A stretch of 64,000 nucleotides of DNA from NCBI GenBank assembly GCA_947383215.1, contig CANDCP010000005.1, positions 51,152 to 115,151 on the forward strand, read 5' to 3'. The notes beneath the pieces are model-generated. The model had not been told where the DNA came from, did not search any database, and saw only the letters and a list, made by a program, of their open reading frames with translations. This DNA is from an uncultured Roseburia sp. (GTDB lineage: Bacteria; Bacillota; Clostridia; Lachnospirales; Lachnospiraceae). Positions 47,387 to 56,949 of the stretch are shown here, in pieces (within the stretch, counting starts at the first letter, position 1; each line of letters starts with the position of its first letter). A program made the position numbers and the translations under genes.

Positions 47387-48610
47387 ATGAAGAAGATAGA
47401 GGGCGGCGTTACGGCCGCGAAAGGCTTTTTTGCGGCGGCGACGGCGGCGCAGATTAAATACAAAGACAGAATGGATATGGCAATGTTATACAGCGAGAAT
47501 CCGTGCGTGTCTGCCGGAACATTTACGACGAACGTGGTCAAGGCGGCGCCGGTACTGTGGGATCAGAAAATTGTGTCACAGAGCGATCATGCCCAGGCGA
47601 TTGTAATAAATGCCGGGATTGCAAACGCGTGTACCGGAAAAGAGGGAATGGAGTACTGCAAGAGGACGGCGGAAAAGGCGGCTGAGGTTTTGGGGATTTT
47701 GAGCGAATCTGTTTTTGTGGCCTCTACGGGAGTTATCGGAAATCAGCTTCCGATCGACCGTATTTGCGCCGGGGTCGAAGCGCTGGGGAATAAATTAAAC
47801 GACGATTTGTCAAGCGGGCATGAAGCCGCGCTTGCAATTATGACGACGGACACACATGAAAAGGAAGTCGCGGTGCAGTTTGAGGCGGATGGAAAAGTTG
47901 TGACTGTGGGCGGAATGTGCAAGGGTTCCGGGATGATTCATCCGAATATGTGTACCATGTTAAGTTTTGTGACGACAGATATGGCGATTTCCAAGGAGCT
48001 GTTGCAGGAAGCTTTGAGCGAAGATGTAAAAGATACATATAATATGGTGTCTGTGGACGGAGATACTTCTACAAACGATACCTGCCTTGTTCTTGCAAAC
48101 GGAAAGGCGGGGAATCAGAAAGTCACGGAAAGAGATGAAAATTACAAGAAATTTAAACAGGCTTTAAATTATGTTAATCAAAGCCTGGCAAAAATGATGG
48201 CCGGAGACGGAGAGGGCGCGACAGCGTTATTTGAGGTACAGGTAATCCATGCAAAGAATAAGGAGCAGGCGGTGGCGCTCAGCAAATCCGTTGTCTCGTC
48301 AAATCTTACAAAAGCCGCAATCTATGGGCATGATGCAAATTGGGGGAGAATTCTTTGCGCCCTTGGCTACTCGGGCGTACAATTTGAACCTGAGCGTATT
48401 GATTTGTCATTTGAGAGCGGGGCGGGGAAAATTCAGATTATGAAGGACGGTGTTGCGGCGGCTTACAGTGAGGAAGAGGCGACAGAGATTTTATCGCAAA
48501 AGGAAGTGAGAGCGGTTGTGGATATGAAGATGGGCGAGGCGTCCGCGACGGCGTGGGGATGTGACCTTACTTATGATTATGTCAAAATTAATGCGGATTA
48601 CCGTTCGTAG
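47387..48610 (+). CDS. argJ: Glutamate N-acetyltransferase / ornithine acetyltransferase
   Basis: Transfers the acetyl group from N-acetylornithine to glutamate (cyclic pathway). Self-cleaving Ntn-type protein. The cleavage/nucleophile site reads HPNMCTMLSFVTTD, so the usual Ala-Thr junction is Cys-Thr here, with the Thr nucleophile kept. KGSGMIHP precedes it. ATG at 47387 is preferred, with GGAGG (47377-47381) five bases away; an in-frame ATG lies at 47375. Whether it also uses acetyl-CoA (bifunctional type) cannot be told. Confidence 0.96.
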   Translation: MKKIEGGVTAAKGFFAAATAAQIKYKDRMDMAMLYSENPCVSAGTFTTNVVKAAPVLWDQKIVSQSDHAQAIVINAGIANACTGKEGMEYCKRTAEKAAEVLGILSESVFVASTGVIGNQLPIDRICAGVEALGNKLNDDLSSGHEAALAIMTTDTHEKEVAVQFEADGKVVTVGGMCKGSGMIHPNMCTMLSFVTTDMAISKELLQEALSEDVKDTYNMVSVDGDTSTNDTCLVLANGKAGNQKVTERDENYKKFKQALNYVNQSLAKMMAGDGEGATALFEVQVIHAKNKEQAVALSKSVVSSNLTKAAIYGHDANWGRILCALGYSGVQFEPERIDLSFESGAGKIQIMKDGVAAAYSEEEATEILSQKEVRAVVDMKMGEASATAWGCDLTYDYVKINADYRS

Positions 48611-48697
48611 GACAGCTGTCAGGGAAGTCGGTAAGCGTGGATGCGCTGCGCATTGTCTGTGGAAATTTATAGTTTTTTAGGAAGGGAAAGCAGAGAA

Positions 48698-49597
48698 ATG
48701 GAAGAAAAATATATAAAAGAAATTATGGAAAAAGCAGAGGTTTTAATTGAGGCGCTGCCTTATATTCAGCGTTTTAACAGAAAGATAATTGTCGTCAAAT
48801 ACGGCGGAAGCGCGATGGTAGACGACGAACTCAAAAAGAGCGTAATACAGGACGTTACACTGCTAAAGCTTGTGGGATTTAAACCGATTATCGTACATGG
48901 CGGCGGGAAAGAAATCAGCAGGTGGGTTGAGAAAGTCGGCATGGAGCCGGAGTTTGTCAACGGGCTGCGCAAGACGGACGAGGGTACCATGGAGATTGCC
49001 GAGATGGTGTTGGGCAAAGTGAATAAATCGCTTGTGCAGATGGTCGAGCAGCTTGGCGTGAACGCAATCGGCATCAGCGGAAAGGACGGAGGGCTGTTAA
49101 AGGTAGACAAAAAGCTTTCGGGAGGGGAGGATATCGGTTTTGTAGGGGAAATCAAAGAAGTCAATCCAAAAATTTTATACGATTTGCTGGAAAAGGATTT
49201 TCTCCCGATTGTATGCCCGGTCGGTCTGGACGATCATTTTCAGACATATAATATCAACGCCGATGACGCCGCGTGCGCGATTGCGCGCGCAGTCTCGGCA
49301 GAGAAGCTGGCATTTTTGACGGATATAGAGGGCGTTTATAAAGAGCCGGATGATAAAAGCACCCTGATATCTGAACTTATGGTATCGGATGCCAGAAAGC
49401 TGATTGAGGAGGGGTATATCGGCGGGGGGATGCTGCCGAAGCTGAACAATTGTATTGAGGCGATTGAAAACGGCGTCTCCAGAGTCCATATTTTAGACGG
49501 GCGGATCGCACATTGCCTGCTTCTTGAGATATTTACAAATAAGGGTATTGGAACGGCAATTTTGGGAGATAAAGAGAGGAAGTTTTATCATGAATAA
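48698..49597 (+). CDS. argB: Acetylglutamate kinase
   Basis: Phosphorylates N-acetylglutamate, usually the arginine-feedback step. Amino-acid kinase fold: [53 protein letters not shown]. The ATG at 48698 gives [10 protein letters not shown], the normal N-terminus with the helix found in arginine-sensitive enzymes; the frame is open 19 codons upstream without need. GAAGGG lies before the start. Overlaps argD by 8 bases. Confidence 0.96.
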   Translation: MEEKYIKEIMEKAEVLIEALPYIQRFNRKIIVVKYGGSAMVDDELKKSVIQDVTLLKLVGFKPIIVHGGGKEISRWVEKVGMEPEFVNGLRKTDEGTMEIAEMVLGKVNKSLVQMVEQLGVNAIGISGKDGGLLKVDKKLSGGEDIGFVGEIKEVNPKILYDLLEKDFLPIVCPVGLDDHFQTYNINADDAACAIARAVSAEKLAFLTDIEGVYKEPDDKSTLISELMVSDARKLIEEGYIGGGMLPKLNNCIEAIENGVSRVHILDGRIAHCLLLEIFTNKGIGTAILGDKERKFYHE

Positions 49598-50783
49598 ACA
49601 AATATATATGGATGAGGCTGAGCGCGCGCTTTTACATACATACAACCGTTTTCAGATTGTGCTGGAAAAGGGCGAGGGCGTTTATCTTTACGATACGGAC
49701 GGAAAGAAATATCTTGATTTTGCGGCCGGAATTGCGGTGCAGGCTTTCGGATACGGAAAAAAGGAATATAATGACGCCCTGAAAGCACAGATCGATAAGC
49801 TCTGCCATACGTCAAATTTATTTTACAATGTGCCGATTATCAACGCGGCAAAGCGTTTTTTGGATATTTCCCATATGGACCGCGTTTTCTTTACGAACAG
49901 CGGCGCGGAAGCCATTGAGGGCGCCGTTAAAGCCGCAAAAAAATATGCTTACACAAGAGACGGGCATGGAGGGCATGAAATTATTTCGATGAACCGCTCG
50001 TTTCACGGGAGGACCATCGGGGCGCTGTCGGTCACTGGCAATGCGCATTACCAGGAGCCGTTCGAGCCGTTGATGCCGGGAGTAAGATTTGCCGATTATA
50101 ATGACCTTGAGAGCGTGAAGAAAAATGTCAGTGAGAAAACATGCGCGATTTTGTTGGAGACTGTGCAGGGGGAGGGCGGGATTTATCCTGCGACCGAAGA
50201 ATTTTTGAATGGGATAAGAACCCTTTGCGACGAGAACGATATCTTGTTGATCCTGGACGAAATCCAGTGCGGCATGGGCAGGACGGGCTATATGTTTGCG
50301 TGGGAAAAATACGGTGTGAAGCCGGATATCTTAACAAGCGCGAAGGCGCTTGGCTGCGGGGCGCCGGTGGGCGCGTTTGCAATGACTGAAAAGGTGGCGG
50401 AAAAGTCGTTAAAGCCGGGCGATCACGGGACGACTTACGGAGGCAACCCGTTTGTCGGAGCGGCGGTGGACAAGGTGATCGAGTTGATGGTGAAAGAAAA
50501 TATTCCGGCGCATGTGCAAAAGGTCGGCGCGTATCTGGAAGAGAAATTGAACGCGCTTGTAGAAAAATATGATTTCATTACCGAACGCCGCGGAATAGGG
50601 CTGATGCAGGGACTTGTCTGTGAAAAACCGGCGGCTGAGATTACGGCCGAAGCGTTAAAAGAGGGGCTGATTGTGATCTCCGCCGGCGGGAATGTTTTGC
50701 GGATGGTTCCGCCGCTGATTATTGAAGAACAGCATGTAGATGAGATGGCAGAAAAATTGGAAAAAGTATTTGCGTTATTTTAA
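49590..50783 (+). CDS. argD: Acetylornithine aminotransferase
   Basis: PLP enzyme converting N-acetylglutamate semialdehyde to N-acetylornithine. Class III signature [23 protein letters not shown] lysine in [14 protein letters not shown], and [10 protein letters not shown] and [11 protein letters not shown] near the N-terminus. The ATG at 49590 has GAGAGGAAG before it and overlaps the end of argB; an upstream in-frame start at 49524 lies inside argB and is not needed. Last gene of the arg run. Confidence 0.95.
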   Translation: MNKQIYMDEAERALLHTYNRFQIVLEKGEGVYLYDTDGKKYLDFAAGIAVQAFGYGKKEYNDALKAQIDKLCHTSNLFYNVPIINAAKRFLDISHMDRVFFTNSGAEAIEGAVKAAKKYAYTRDGHGGHEIISMNRSFHGRTIGALSVTGNAHYQEPFEPLMPGVRFADYNDLESVKKNVSEKTCAILLETVQGEGGIYPATEEFLNGIRTLCDENDILLILDEIQCGMGRTGYMFAWEKYGVKPDILTSAKALGCGAPVGAFAMTEKVAEKSLKPGDHGTTYGGNPFVGAAVDKVIELMVKENIPAHVQKVGAYLEEKLNALVEKYDFITERRGIGLMQGLVCEKPAAEITAEALKEGLIVISAGGNVLRMVPPLIIEEQHVDEMAEKLEKVFALF

Positions 50784-50791
50784 ATTAGTGC

Positions 50792-50820
50792 TTGTAATGG
50801 GGAGAAATTTTCGTTAGAAT
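50792..50820 (+). promoter_or_regulatory. Promoter for the comEA-holA run
   Basis: TTGTAA (50792-50797), 17 bases, TAGAAT (50815-50820), 51 bases before the comEA start. Confidence 0.6.
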
Positions 50821-50841
50821 AATAGTAATCGGGCATCAGGA

Positions 50842-50863
50842 GCTCCTTTTATTTGAAAGGAGC
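50842..50863 (+). promoter_or_regulatory. Hairpin masking the comEA ribosome-binding site
   Basis: GCTCCTTT (50842-50849), six-base loop, AAAGGAGC (50856-50863): a perfect 8-bp stem whose 3' arm is the Shine-Dalgarno sequence AAAGGAG. No T-run follows, so it is not a terminator. It may limit comEA translation. Confidence 0.6.
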
Positions 50864-50870
50864 AATGTCT

Positions 50871-51452
50871 ATGAAGAAAAATATAATTGGTATTGTTATG
50901 ATATCAGTACTGGTATGCTGCGCGTGTGCCTGTACAAAAGAGGAGTCTGTTTATCTGGAAAGCGAGAGGGAGATTTCGGTGACAACAGAAAAAACTATGC
51001 CGGACACGAATAGAGAGCCGGCTTTCTGTTGTGTCTATGTTTGCGGAGCGGTCAAGGTTCCGGGCGTCTATGAATTAAAGGAGCGTTCCAGGGTTTTCGA
51101 CGCATTGGAGGCCGCGGGGGGATTTACGGAAGCCGCGGCGGATACGGCGTGCAACCTTGCGGAGTATGTGACAGACGGACAGAAAATTTATTTCCCCACC
51201 AAGGAAGAGGAGGCCCAATTTGAGCAGACAGAGCGCGAATCGGTGTCGGGGGAGACGGGGAAAGTAAATCTGAATACGGCAACCCTTGCGCAATTGATGG
51301 AGATTCCGGGGATCGGAAAGTCAAAAGCAGACAGCATTCTTGCATACCGCGACGAGAAGGGCAGATTTGAAAAAATAGAAGATATTATGAATATAACGGG
51401 AATCAAAGAGGGAATTTTTGAAAGAATAAAAGACAGAATCACTGTCAACTGA
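50871..51452 (+). CDS. comEA: ComEA-like competence DNA-binding lipoprotein
   Basis: Extracellular DNA receptor for transformation. Signal with cysteine-rich lipobox region VCCACACT; SLBB-type domain about 45-105 (YVCGAVKVPGVYEL); helix-hairpin-helix DNA-binding domain at the C-terminus (VNLNTATLAQLMEIPGIGKS). In B. subtilis ComEA is anchored by an N-terminal membrane helix; here a lipid anchor at one of the clustered cysteines is likely. ATG at 50871 is eight bases after AAAGGAG; TTG 50853 and ATG 50865 are in frame but badly spaced. comEB is absent. A response regulator gene follows after 8 bases. Confidence 0.9.
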   Translation: MKKNIIGIVMISVLVCCACACTKEESVYLESEREISVTTEKTMPDTNREPAFCCVYVCGAVKVPGVYELKERSRVFDALEAAGGFTEAAADTACNLAEYVTDGQKIYFPTKEEEAQFEQTERESVSGETGKVNLNTATLAQLMEIPGIGKSKADSILAYRDEKGRFEKIEDIMNITGIKEGIFERIKDRITVN

Positions 51453-51460
51453 GGTGTAAA

Positions 51461-52153
51461 ATGGCGAAGAAAGTTCTTGTGGTAGATGATGAAAAGCTAA
51501 TAGTAAAAGGGATCCGTTTTAGTCTGGAACAGGATGGAATGGAGGTAACCTGCGCTTATGACGGCGAGGAAGCGCTGAAGCTTGCGACGGAAAATAAATT
51601 TGATATGATCTTGCTTGATATTATGCTTCCGAAAATGGATGGTTTTACAGTGTGCCAGCATATCCGCGATTTTTCGAACGTGCCGATTGTCATGCTGACT
51701 GCAAAGGGCGATGATATGGATAAAATTCTTGGGCTTGAATATGGGGCGGATGATTATATAACGAAGCCCTTTAATATTCTGGAGGTAAAGGCGAGGATCA
51801 AGGCGATCATGCGCCGTACAAGACAGAGCGAGCCAAAGCAGGAGAAGGAGAAGGTCATTGAGAGCGGAGATTTGAAGCTGGACTGCGAGAGCAGACGGCT
51901 GTTTGTGACGGGAAGAGAGATCAATTTGACGGCGAAAGAGTTTGATTTGCTGGAGCTTCTTGTGACGAATCCGAACAAGGTTTACGGGAGGGAGAATCTG
52001 TTAAATCTTGTGTGGGGATATGAGTATCCCGGAGATGTGCGCACGGTTGACGTCCATGTGCGGAGACTTCGGGAGAAAATCGAACCGAATCCAAGCGAGC
52101 CGAGATATGTCCATACAAAATGGGGGGTAGGATATTTCTACCAGAAGAGTTGA
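51461..52153 (+). CDS. OmpR/PhoB-family response regulator
   Basis: DNA-binding regulator, 230 residues. REC domain with VVDDEK, Asp53 in LLDIMLPKMDGF, MLTAKG and KPFN; winged-helix output about 130-228 with LTAKEFDLLELL and VWGYEYPGDVRTVDVHVRRLR-type recognition region (core RTVDVHVRRLR). Paired with the kinase 14 bases downstream. Lies between comEA and comEC in one apparent operon; its target genes are not visible. Confidence 0.95.
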   Translation: MAKKVLVVDDEKLIVKGIRFSLEQDGMEVTCAYDGEEALKLATENKFDMILLDIMLPKMDGFTVCQHIRDFSNVPIVMLTAKGDDMDKILGLEYGADDYITKPFNILEVKARIKAIMRRTRQSEPKQEKEKVIESGDLKLDCESRRLFVTGREINLTAKEFDLLELLVTNPNKVYGRENLLNLVWGYEYPGDVRTVDVHVRRLREKIEPNPSEPRYVHTKWGVGYFYQKS

Positions 52154-52167
52154 CGGGATAAAGGGAT

Positions 52168-53625
52168 ATGAAAATGAAAAAGGGAAAAATACGTAACTTT
52201 TTAAAGAGCATGAAAATTCAGCTGGTTTTGCTGTGCATTTTAATCGGAGCGCTGTCCGGTTTGATTGTGCGCGTGGGGATTTTAAAATCCTACGAGAAGC
52301 GGGCGGTATCCGTAAAAAATATCGAGATATTAAGTCAGGCTAAAATTCTTGCAAATCAGATTGCGGATGCGGATTATCTGCACGATATGTCTTCCGAGGC
52401 AATTACCGCACAGCTTGAACAGCTTTCCCAGTTTTATGACGGAAGAGTTATGATTATAGACGCGGCTTTTCGGATTATCAAAGATACTTATGATCTGGAT
52501 ACCAATAAGATTATCATTTCGGAAGAAGTCATCAAAAGCTTTGACGGAAAGGGAAAAGAAATTTCAAATTATGACGCGCAGAACCATTATATTGAGATGA
52601 CGGTTCCGTTAGTTGAGACAGAAGAAGAGACGGAGCAGCAGCGGGTAAGCGGTATTTTGCTTGTGAGCGTCTCCACGGACGAGATCGAGACGAATCTGGA
52701 ATATTTGCGGAGCAGAGCTTTGATATTGCAGACGGCCGAGCTGCTTTTATTATTTGCGGTTGGGGTCGGGATTTCTATACGCATGACAAAGCCGTTAAAG
52801 CGCATGGCAAAGTCGTTAGATGAGCTTCGGAACGGATACGGGGAAACAGACGGAACCCTGATGATTACCGATTATACCGAAACGATTGAGGTGTCCGAGA
52901 AACTTAACAAGTTATACGCAAGAATGAAAATGCTCGACGATTCCAGGCAGGAGTTTGTCTCGAATGTCTCCCATGAGTTAAAGACTCCTTTAACTTCTAT
53001 GAAAGTCCTTGCGGATTCGCTGAATGGGCAGGAAGATGTTCCGGTAGAATTGTATCGTGAATTTATGCAGGATATTGGAAATGAGATTGAACGTGAGACA
53101 AAAATTATCAATGATTTGCTGTCCCTCGTAAAAATGGATAAGTCGGCGTCCGATTTAAATATCACGTCCGTCAATATTAATGAGATGCTGGAGCAGATTT
53201 TAAAGCGTCTTCGTCCGATTGCCGGGGGACAGCATATTGAGCTGGTGTTAGAAAGCTTTCGTCCCGTGACGGCGGAGATCGACGAGGTGAAGCTGACGCT
53301 TGCCATCACAAATCTAATTGAGAACGGGATCAAATACAACAAACAGGAGGGATGGGTGCATATTTCGCTCAATGCGGATCACCAGTATTTTTATGTGAAA
53401 GTGGAGGATTGCGGAATAGGAATACCGAAAGATTCCATTGAACACATTTACGAGCGTTTTTACCGCGTTGACAAGTCCCATTCCAGAGAAATTGGCGGTA
53501 CGGGGCTTGGGCTTGCGATTACAAGAAATGCGATTCTGATGCACCGCGGAGCAATTAAGGTGTTTAGTACCGAGGGAGAGGGGACGGTGTTTACCGTAAG
53601 GATACCTCTTAATTATATTGCGTAG
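52168..53625 (+). CDS. Membrane sensor histidine kinase
   Basis: 485 residues. TM1 about 14-36, an extracellular domain of about 150 residues with PAS-like/sCache spacing, TM2 about 188-208, HAMP, HisKA with phospho-His in SNVSHELKTPLTSMK, and HATPase with NLIENGIKYN, EDCGIGIPKDS and GGTGLGLAITRN. The outside domain looks like that of wall- or nutrient-sensing WalK/PhoR-type kinases, though the signal is unknown. Partner of the preceding regulator and followed by a GerMN lipoprotein 12 bases on. Confidence 0.94.
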   Translation: MKMKKGKIRNFLKSMKIQLVLLCILIGALSGLIVRVGILKSYEKRAVSVKNIEILSQAKILANQIADADYLHDMSSEAITAQLEQLSQFYDGRVMIIDAAFRIIKDTYDLDTNKIIISEEVIKSFDGKGKEISNYDAQNHYIEMTVPLVETEEETEQQRVSGILLVSVSTDEIETNLEYLRSRALILQTAELLLLFAVGVGISIRMTKPLKRMAKSLDELRNGYGETDGTLMITDYTETIEVSEKLNKLYARMKMLDDSRQEFVSNVSHELKTPLTSMKVLADSLNGQEDVPVELYREFMQDIGNEIERETKIINDLLSLVKMDKSASDLNITSVNINEMLEQILKRLRPIAGGQHIELVLESFRPVTAEIDEVKLTLAITNLIENGIKYNKQEGWVHISLNADHQYFYVKVEDCGIGIPKDSIEHIYERFYRVDKSHSREIGGTGLGLAITRNAILMHRGAIKVFSTEGEGTVFTVRIPLNYIA

Positions 53626-53637
53626 GAGGCGCGGAAT

Positions 53638-54603
53638 ATGAATAGAAAGATACGAATTGTGCTGATTACGCTTGGCATGTTTGGTCTAACAGGATGTTTC
53701 TGGCCGCCCGGAGCGGACTTAGACGACAGTCAGTATCATGCGTATTATCTAAATAAAGAAAAGACAAAAATTATTGAAGAGGATTATAACCCGAATGGGA
53801 AGAGCCAGAGAGAAGTGATAGAAGAATTTTTAAGTCTGGTCCACGAAGACGCGGACAGCGTAGAGTACCGCAAGCCGCTGTTAAACGGCGCGGAGATTAC
53901 AAGCTACGCATATGACGGAGACCAGCTTTCCGTGTATTTTAACGAGGCGTACGCTACGATACCTCCGGCCGAGGAAATTCTCTGCCGGGCGGCAATTGTC
54001 AGAACTTTGACGCAGATCCCGAAAGTCGCATGTGTTTCTTTTTATATCGGGGACGCGCCGCTTACAGATGCGAACGGCGATGTCGTCGGTCTTATGACAA
54101 ACGAAAGCTTTGTTGAGAATCCGGGGGAGCAGATTAACGCGATTCAGACTGCGAATATCCGGCTTTATTTTTCAAATACAAAAGGAAACGGTCTTTTGGC
54201 TGTGGACGAGGAGGTGCAGTATATTTCCAATATTTCTCTGGAAAAGCTTGTTATGGAGCATCTTTTGGAAGGGCCGAAGAAAAAGGGAATGGTATCCGCC
54301 ATTCCAAAGGGGACAAAGCTTGTCAGCGTGACGACGACGAATGGGGTTTGCTATGTAAATCTGGACGACGGATTTCTCAATCAGGAGTACGAGATACAGG
54401 AACCGATCGTAATCTATTCGATTGTAGACTCTCTTTCAGAGCTTCCGACAGTGAATAAGGTGCAGATTTCCGTGAACGGCGATACAAGCGGGGTTTATCG
54501 CGACAGCTATGCGCTGGACGCGGTATATGAGCGGAACCTGGATTATGTGATTACCGATACGAAAGATTTAAATTTGGAGGGGAGTGAAGCGTCGAGTGAG
54601 TAA
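53638..54603 (+). CDS. Lipoprotein with two GerMN domains
   Basis: Exported lipoprotein: signal with lipobox LTGC at about residues 16-19, then two GerMN domains (about 55-165 and 185-300; DGDQLSVYFNEAY and NGVCYVNLDDGFLNQ). GerM was named for spore germination and sporulation in Bacillus, but GerMN lipoproteins also follow two-component pairs (LpqB-type genes in actinobacteria), where they modulate the sensor kinase. The same order is seen here: regulator, kinase, GerMN lipoprotein. Its end overlaps the comEC start. Confidence 0.88.
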   Translation: MNRKIRIVLITLGMFGLTGCFWPPGADLDDSQYHAYYLNKEKTKIIEEDYNPNGKSQREVIEEFLSLVHEDADSVEYRKPLLNGAEITSYAYDGDQLSVYFNEAYATIPPAEEILCRAAIVRTLTQIPKVACVSFYIGDAPLTDANGDVVGLMTNESFVENPGEQINAIQTANIRLYFSNTKGNGLLAVDEEVQYISNISLEKLVMEHLLEGPKKKGMVSAIPKGTKLVSVTTTNGVCYVNLDDGFLNQEYEIQEPIVIYSIVDSLSELPTVNKVQISVNGDTSGVYRDSYALDAVYERNLDYVITDTKDLNLEGSEASSE

Positions 54604-56944
54604 ACGGCCCTTTGTCTGGGCGGTGATATCTTTTGTATTTGGCGTTTTGTATATTTTATATGGACGGATCGTTTTGCTTGTATGGCTGCTGTTTTTGATA
54701 GCGGCAGCCTGCAAAAACAGAGGGCGTCGAATTTCAAACAAAAGGTATACCGCGATTATATTTTTTGCTCTGCTGTTTTTTGCAGCGGGGGCGGCGAGGG
54801 CGCGGGGGGATACGGCCCGTCGCTTCAGCTATTTACAGTATCTGGACGCAGAACAGCAGGTACTCCTTCAGGGAGAAATCTGTGGGAAAGAGAACAAAGA
54901 AGAACAATTTCAAATCTGTCTGGAAAATGTCATATTACAGACAAATCATCAATTACATCATACAAACCGAGTTTTGGTTTATCTCGAAACCGATCAATAT
55001 CCGATCGGAACAACCCTTGTATTAAAAGGAACGATTCAAAAATTTCATAAGGCCCGAAACGACGGAGGCTTTGACGAAGAAGCATACTACTGGAGCAAAA
55101 AAATTGATTACCGTCTGAAACAGGCAAAAGTCATCGGCTGTTATGGAAAAGCGAGTAGAATCGGGGAAGCAATGTATATTTTAAAAAGAAATCTGCGAAA
55201 GAGCTTTAAAGAAAATACAGATGAGAGCAGCGCGGGAGTTTTGTCCGCAATGATTCTGGGGGATAAAACGCTTCTTGACCAGGATGTCAGGGCAGTTTAT
55301 CAGAAGGCCGGAATTGCGCATATTCTGGCAATCAGCGGTCTGCACATTTCTTTGATCGGGATGGGCGCGTATCGTTTCCTGCGAAGGTGGAAGCGCGGCA
55401 TTTACGGTTCGACCGTTTGCTCCGCTTTGATATTGTATTTGTATGCGGAAATGACGGGAAGAGGGCCGTCCGTCGTCCGTGCGTCCCTTATGTTTGCAAT
55501 CCTTGCGCTTGGGCGATGCATTGGGAGAACGTATGACCGGATGACGGCGCTCGCTGCCGCGGTTCTCGTTCTTTTATATGAAAATCCGTTTTTAGTGGGA
55601 GATCTGGGTTTTTTGTTTTCCGTTGCAGCGATTCTCGGCGTGGTTTTTGCGGGAGAGCGCGCGCCGGCATGGAAAGTGAGCGGAATGATACAGCTTATGA
55701 CGCTGCCGCTTACGGCGTACAGCTATTATGAAATCTTTTTTCCGTCTTTGTTGGTCAATATGATCCTACTGCCGCTCGTTCCGTTGACAGTGCTTTGCGG
55801 TATTTTGGGGGGAGGAATCGGAATTTTTTGGAAAAGCTTTGCCAAAATCCTCTTGCTTCTCCCGCATTTCTTGTTGGAAGTGATCCATATTGTCGCGCGA
55901 TTCGCGGTCTCATTTGGCGGGATGATGAATGTGACAGGGCGTCCCGGCTGGAAAAGAATATGTCTCTACTATCTGATTCTTGGATTTTGTATGATTGCGG
56001 TCGGCGGGAGGAACAGGCGGAGAGAAGACGGCGGGAAGCAAAGAGAGCGCGCTGCCGGTTGGGGAATGAAAATGTGTAAAATGGCGGCTTTGTTTTTAGC
56101 TCTGTGGGCGGCGCTTTCTTTTCATATTCGCAGAAATACAAAAATTGATGTGCTGGATGTGGGACAGGGGGACGGAATATGCATACAGGAGGGAGGAGGA
56201 GCGAATATTTTTATCGACGGAGGAAGCAGTGACAAAGAGCGGCTCGGCAATTATACAATTTTACCGTACCTGAAAAGCAACGGTCTTTCTTCTGTTGATT
56301 ACTGGTTTCTTTCCCATGCCGATACAGACCATATGAGCGGCCTTTTGGAGGTTTTTGAGAGCGGTTATCGGATCTGTAATCTTGTGCTTTGCGAGCAGGG
56401 GATTGTAAATGACAATTTAAAAGAGCTGCTGGAGCAGGCAAAACGGCGGGGCACAAAAGTAATCTATATGCGTGCCGGAGATGAACTGAAGATGGCATGC
56501 GGGCGCATAAGCTGTGTTTTTCCGAAAAAAGGGTATAATTCTACGGACATAAATGCAAGATCTATGGTTCTTATGTATGAAGAAGGCGGCTTTAGGGGTC
56601 TTTTTACCGGGGATATCGGAAAGAACGAAGAAGATTGGATGAGGGAAAACGTAGATTTGGGCAGGGTGGATTTGTATAAGGCGGCGCATCACGGTTCTGA
56701 AAATTCCAACGGAAGAGAGTGGCTCTTGTCCCTGCGTCCGGCCGTATCCGTGATTTCATGTGCGAAAAACAATCGTTATGGACATCCGGGAAAAGAGGCG
56801 GTGGAAAATATTGAGAATGCGGCGAGCGATATTTATGGTACGATGGAAGGCGGACAGATTCGCATTTTCCTGACAGGACGGGAGTTTGAGCTTACAAACT
56901 TTCGAAACCCGCTTGCGGTGCGCCGGTACCCTGTGCTAAAATAG
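54584..56944 (+). CDS. comEC: DNA internalisation protein ComEC/Rec2
   Basis: Membrane channel for single-stranded DNA uptake. N-terminal membrane segments and DUF4131-like OB region (about 1-200); Competence domain (about 225-480) with GIAHILAISGLHISLIGM; C-terminal metallo-beta-lactamase domain from about 519 (DVLDVGQGDGICIQ, FLSHADTDHMSG, AAHHGSENSN). Length 786 is normal. Starts: GTG 54584 is flush with GGAGGGGA, while GTG 54596 has better spacing, so the true start may be 12 bases later. Overlaps the GerMN gene. Confidence 0.94.
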   Translation: MKRRVSKRPFVWAVISFVFGVLYILYGRIVLLVWLLFLIAAACKNRGRRISNKRYTAIIFFALLFFAAGAARARGDTARRFSYLQYLDAEQQVLLQGEICGKENKEEQFQICLENVILQTNHQLHHTNRVLVYLETDQYPIGTTLVLKGTIQKFHKARNDGGFDEEAYYWSKKIDYRLKQAKVIGCYGKASRIGEAMYILKRNLRKSFKENTDESSAGVLSAMILGDKTLLDQDVRAVYQKAGIAHILAISGLHISLIGMGAYRFLRRWKRGIYGSTVCSALILYLYAEMTGRGPSVVRASLMFAILALGRCIGRTYDRMTALAAAVLVLLYENPFLVGDLGFLFSVAAILGVVFAGERAPAWKVSGMIQLMTLPLTAYSYYEIFFPSLLVNMILLPLVPLTVLCGILGGGIGIFWKSFAKILLLLPHFLLEVIHIVARFAVSFGGMMNVTGRPGWKRICLYYLILGFCMIAVGGRNRRREDGGKQRERAAGWGMKMCKMAALFLALWAALSFHIRRNTKIDVLDVGQGDGICIQEGGGANIFIDGGSSDKERLGNYTILPYLKSNGLSSVDYWFLSHADTDHMSGLLEVFESGYRICNLVLCEQGIVNDNLKELLEQAKRRGTKVIYMRAGDELKMACGRISCVFPKKGYNSTDINARSMVLMYEEGGFRGLFTGDIGKNEEDWMRENVDLGRVDLYKAAHHGSENSNGREWLLSLRPAVSVISCAKNNRYGHPGKEAVENIENAASDIYGTMEGGQIRIFLTGREFELTNFRNPLAVRRYPVLK

Positions 56945-56949
56945 ATTGC

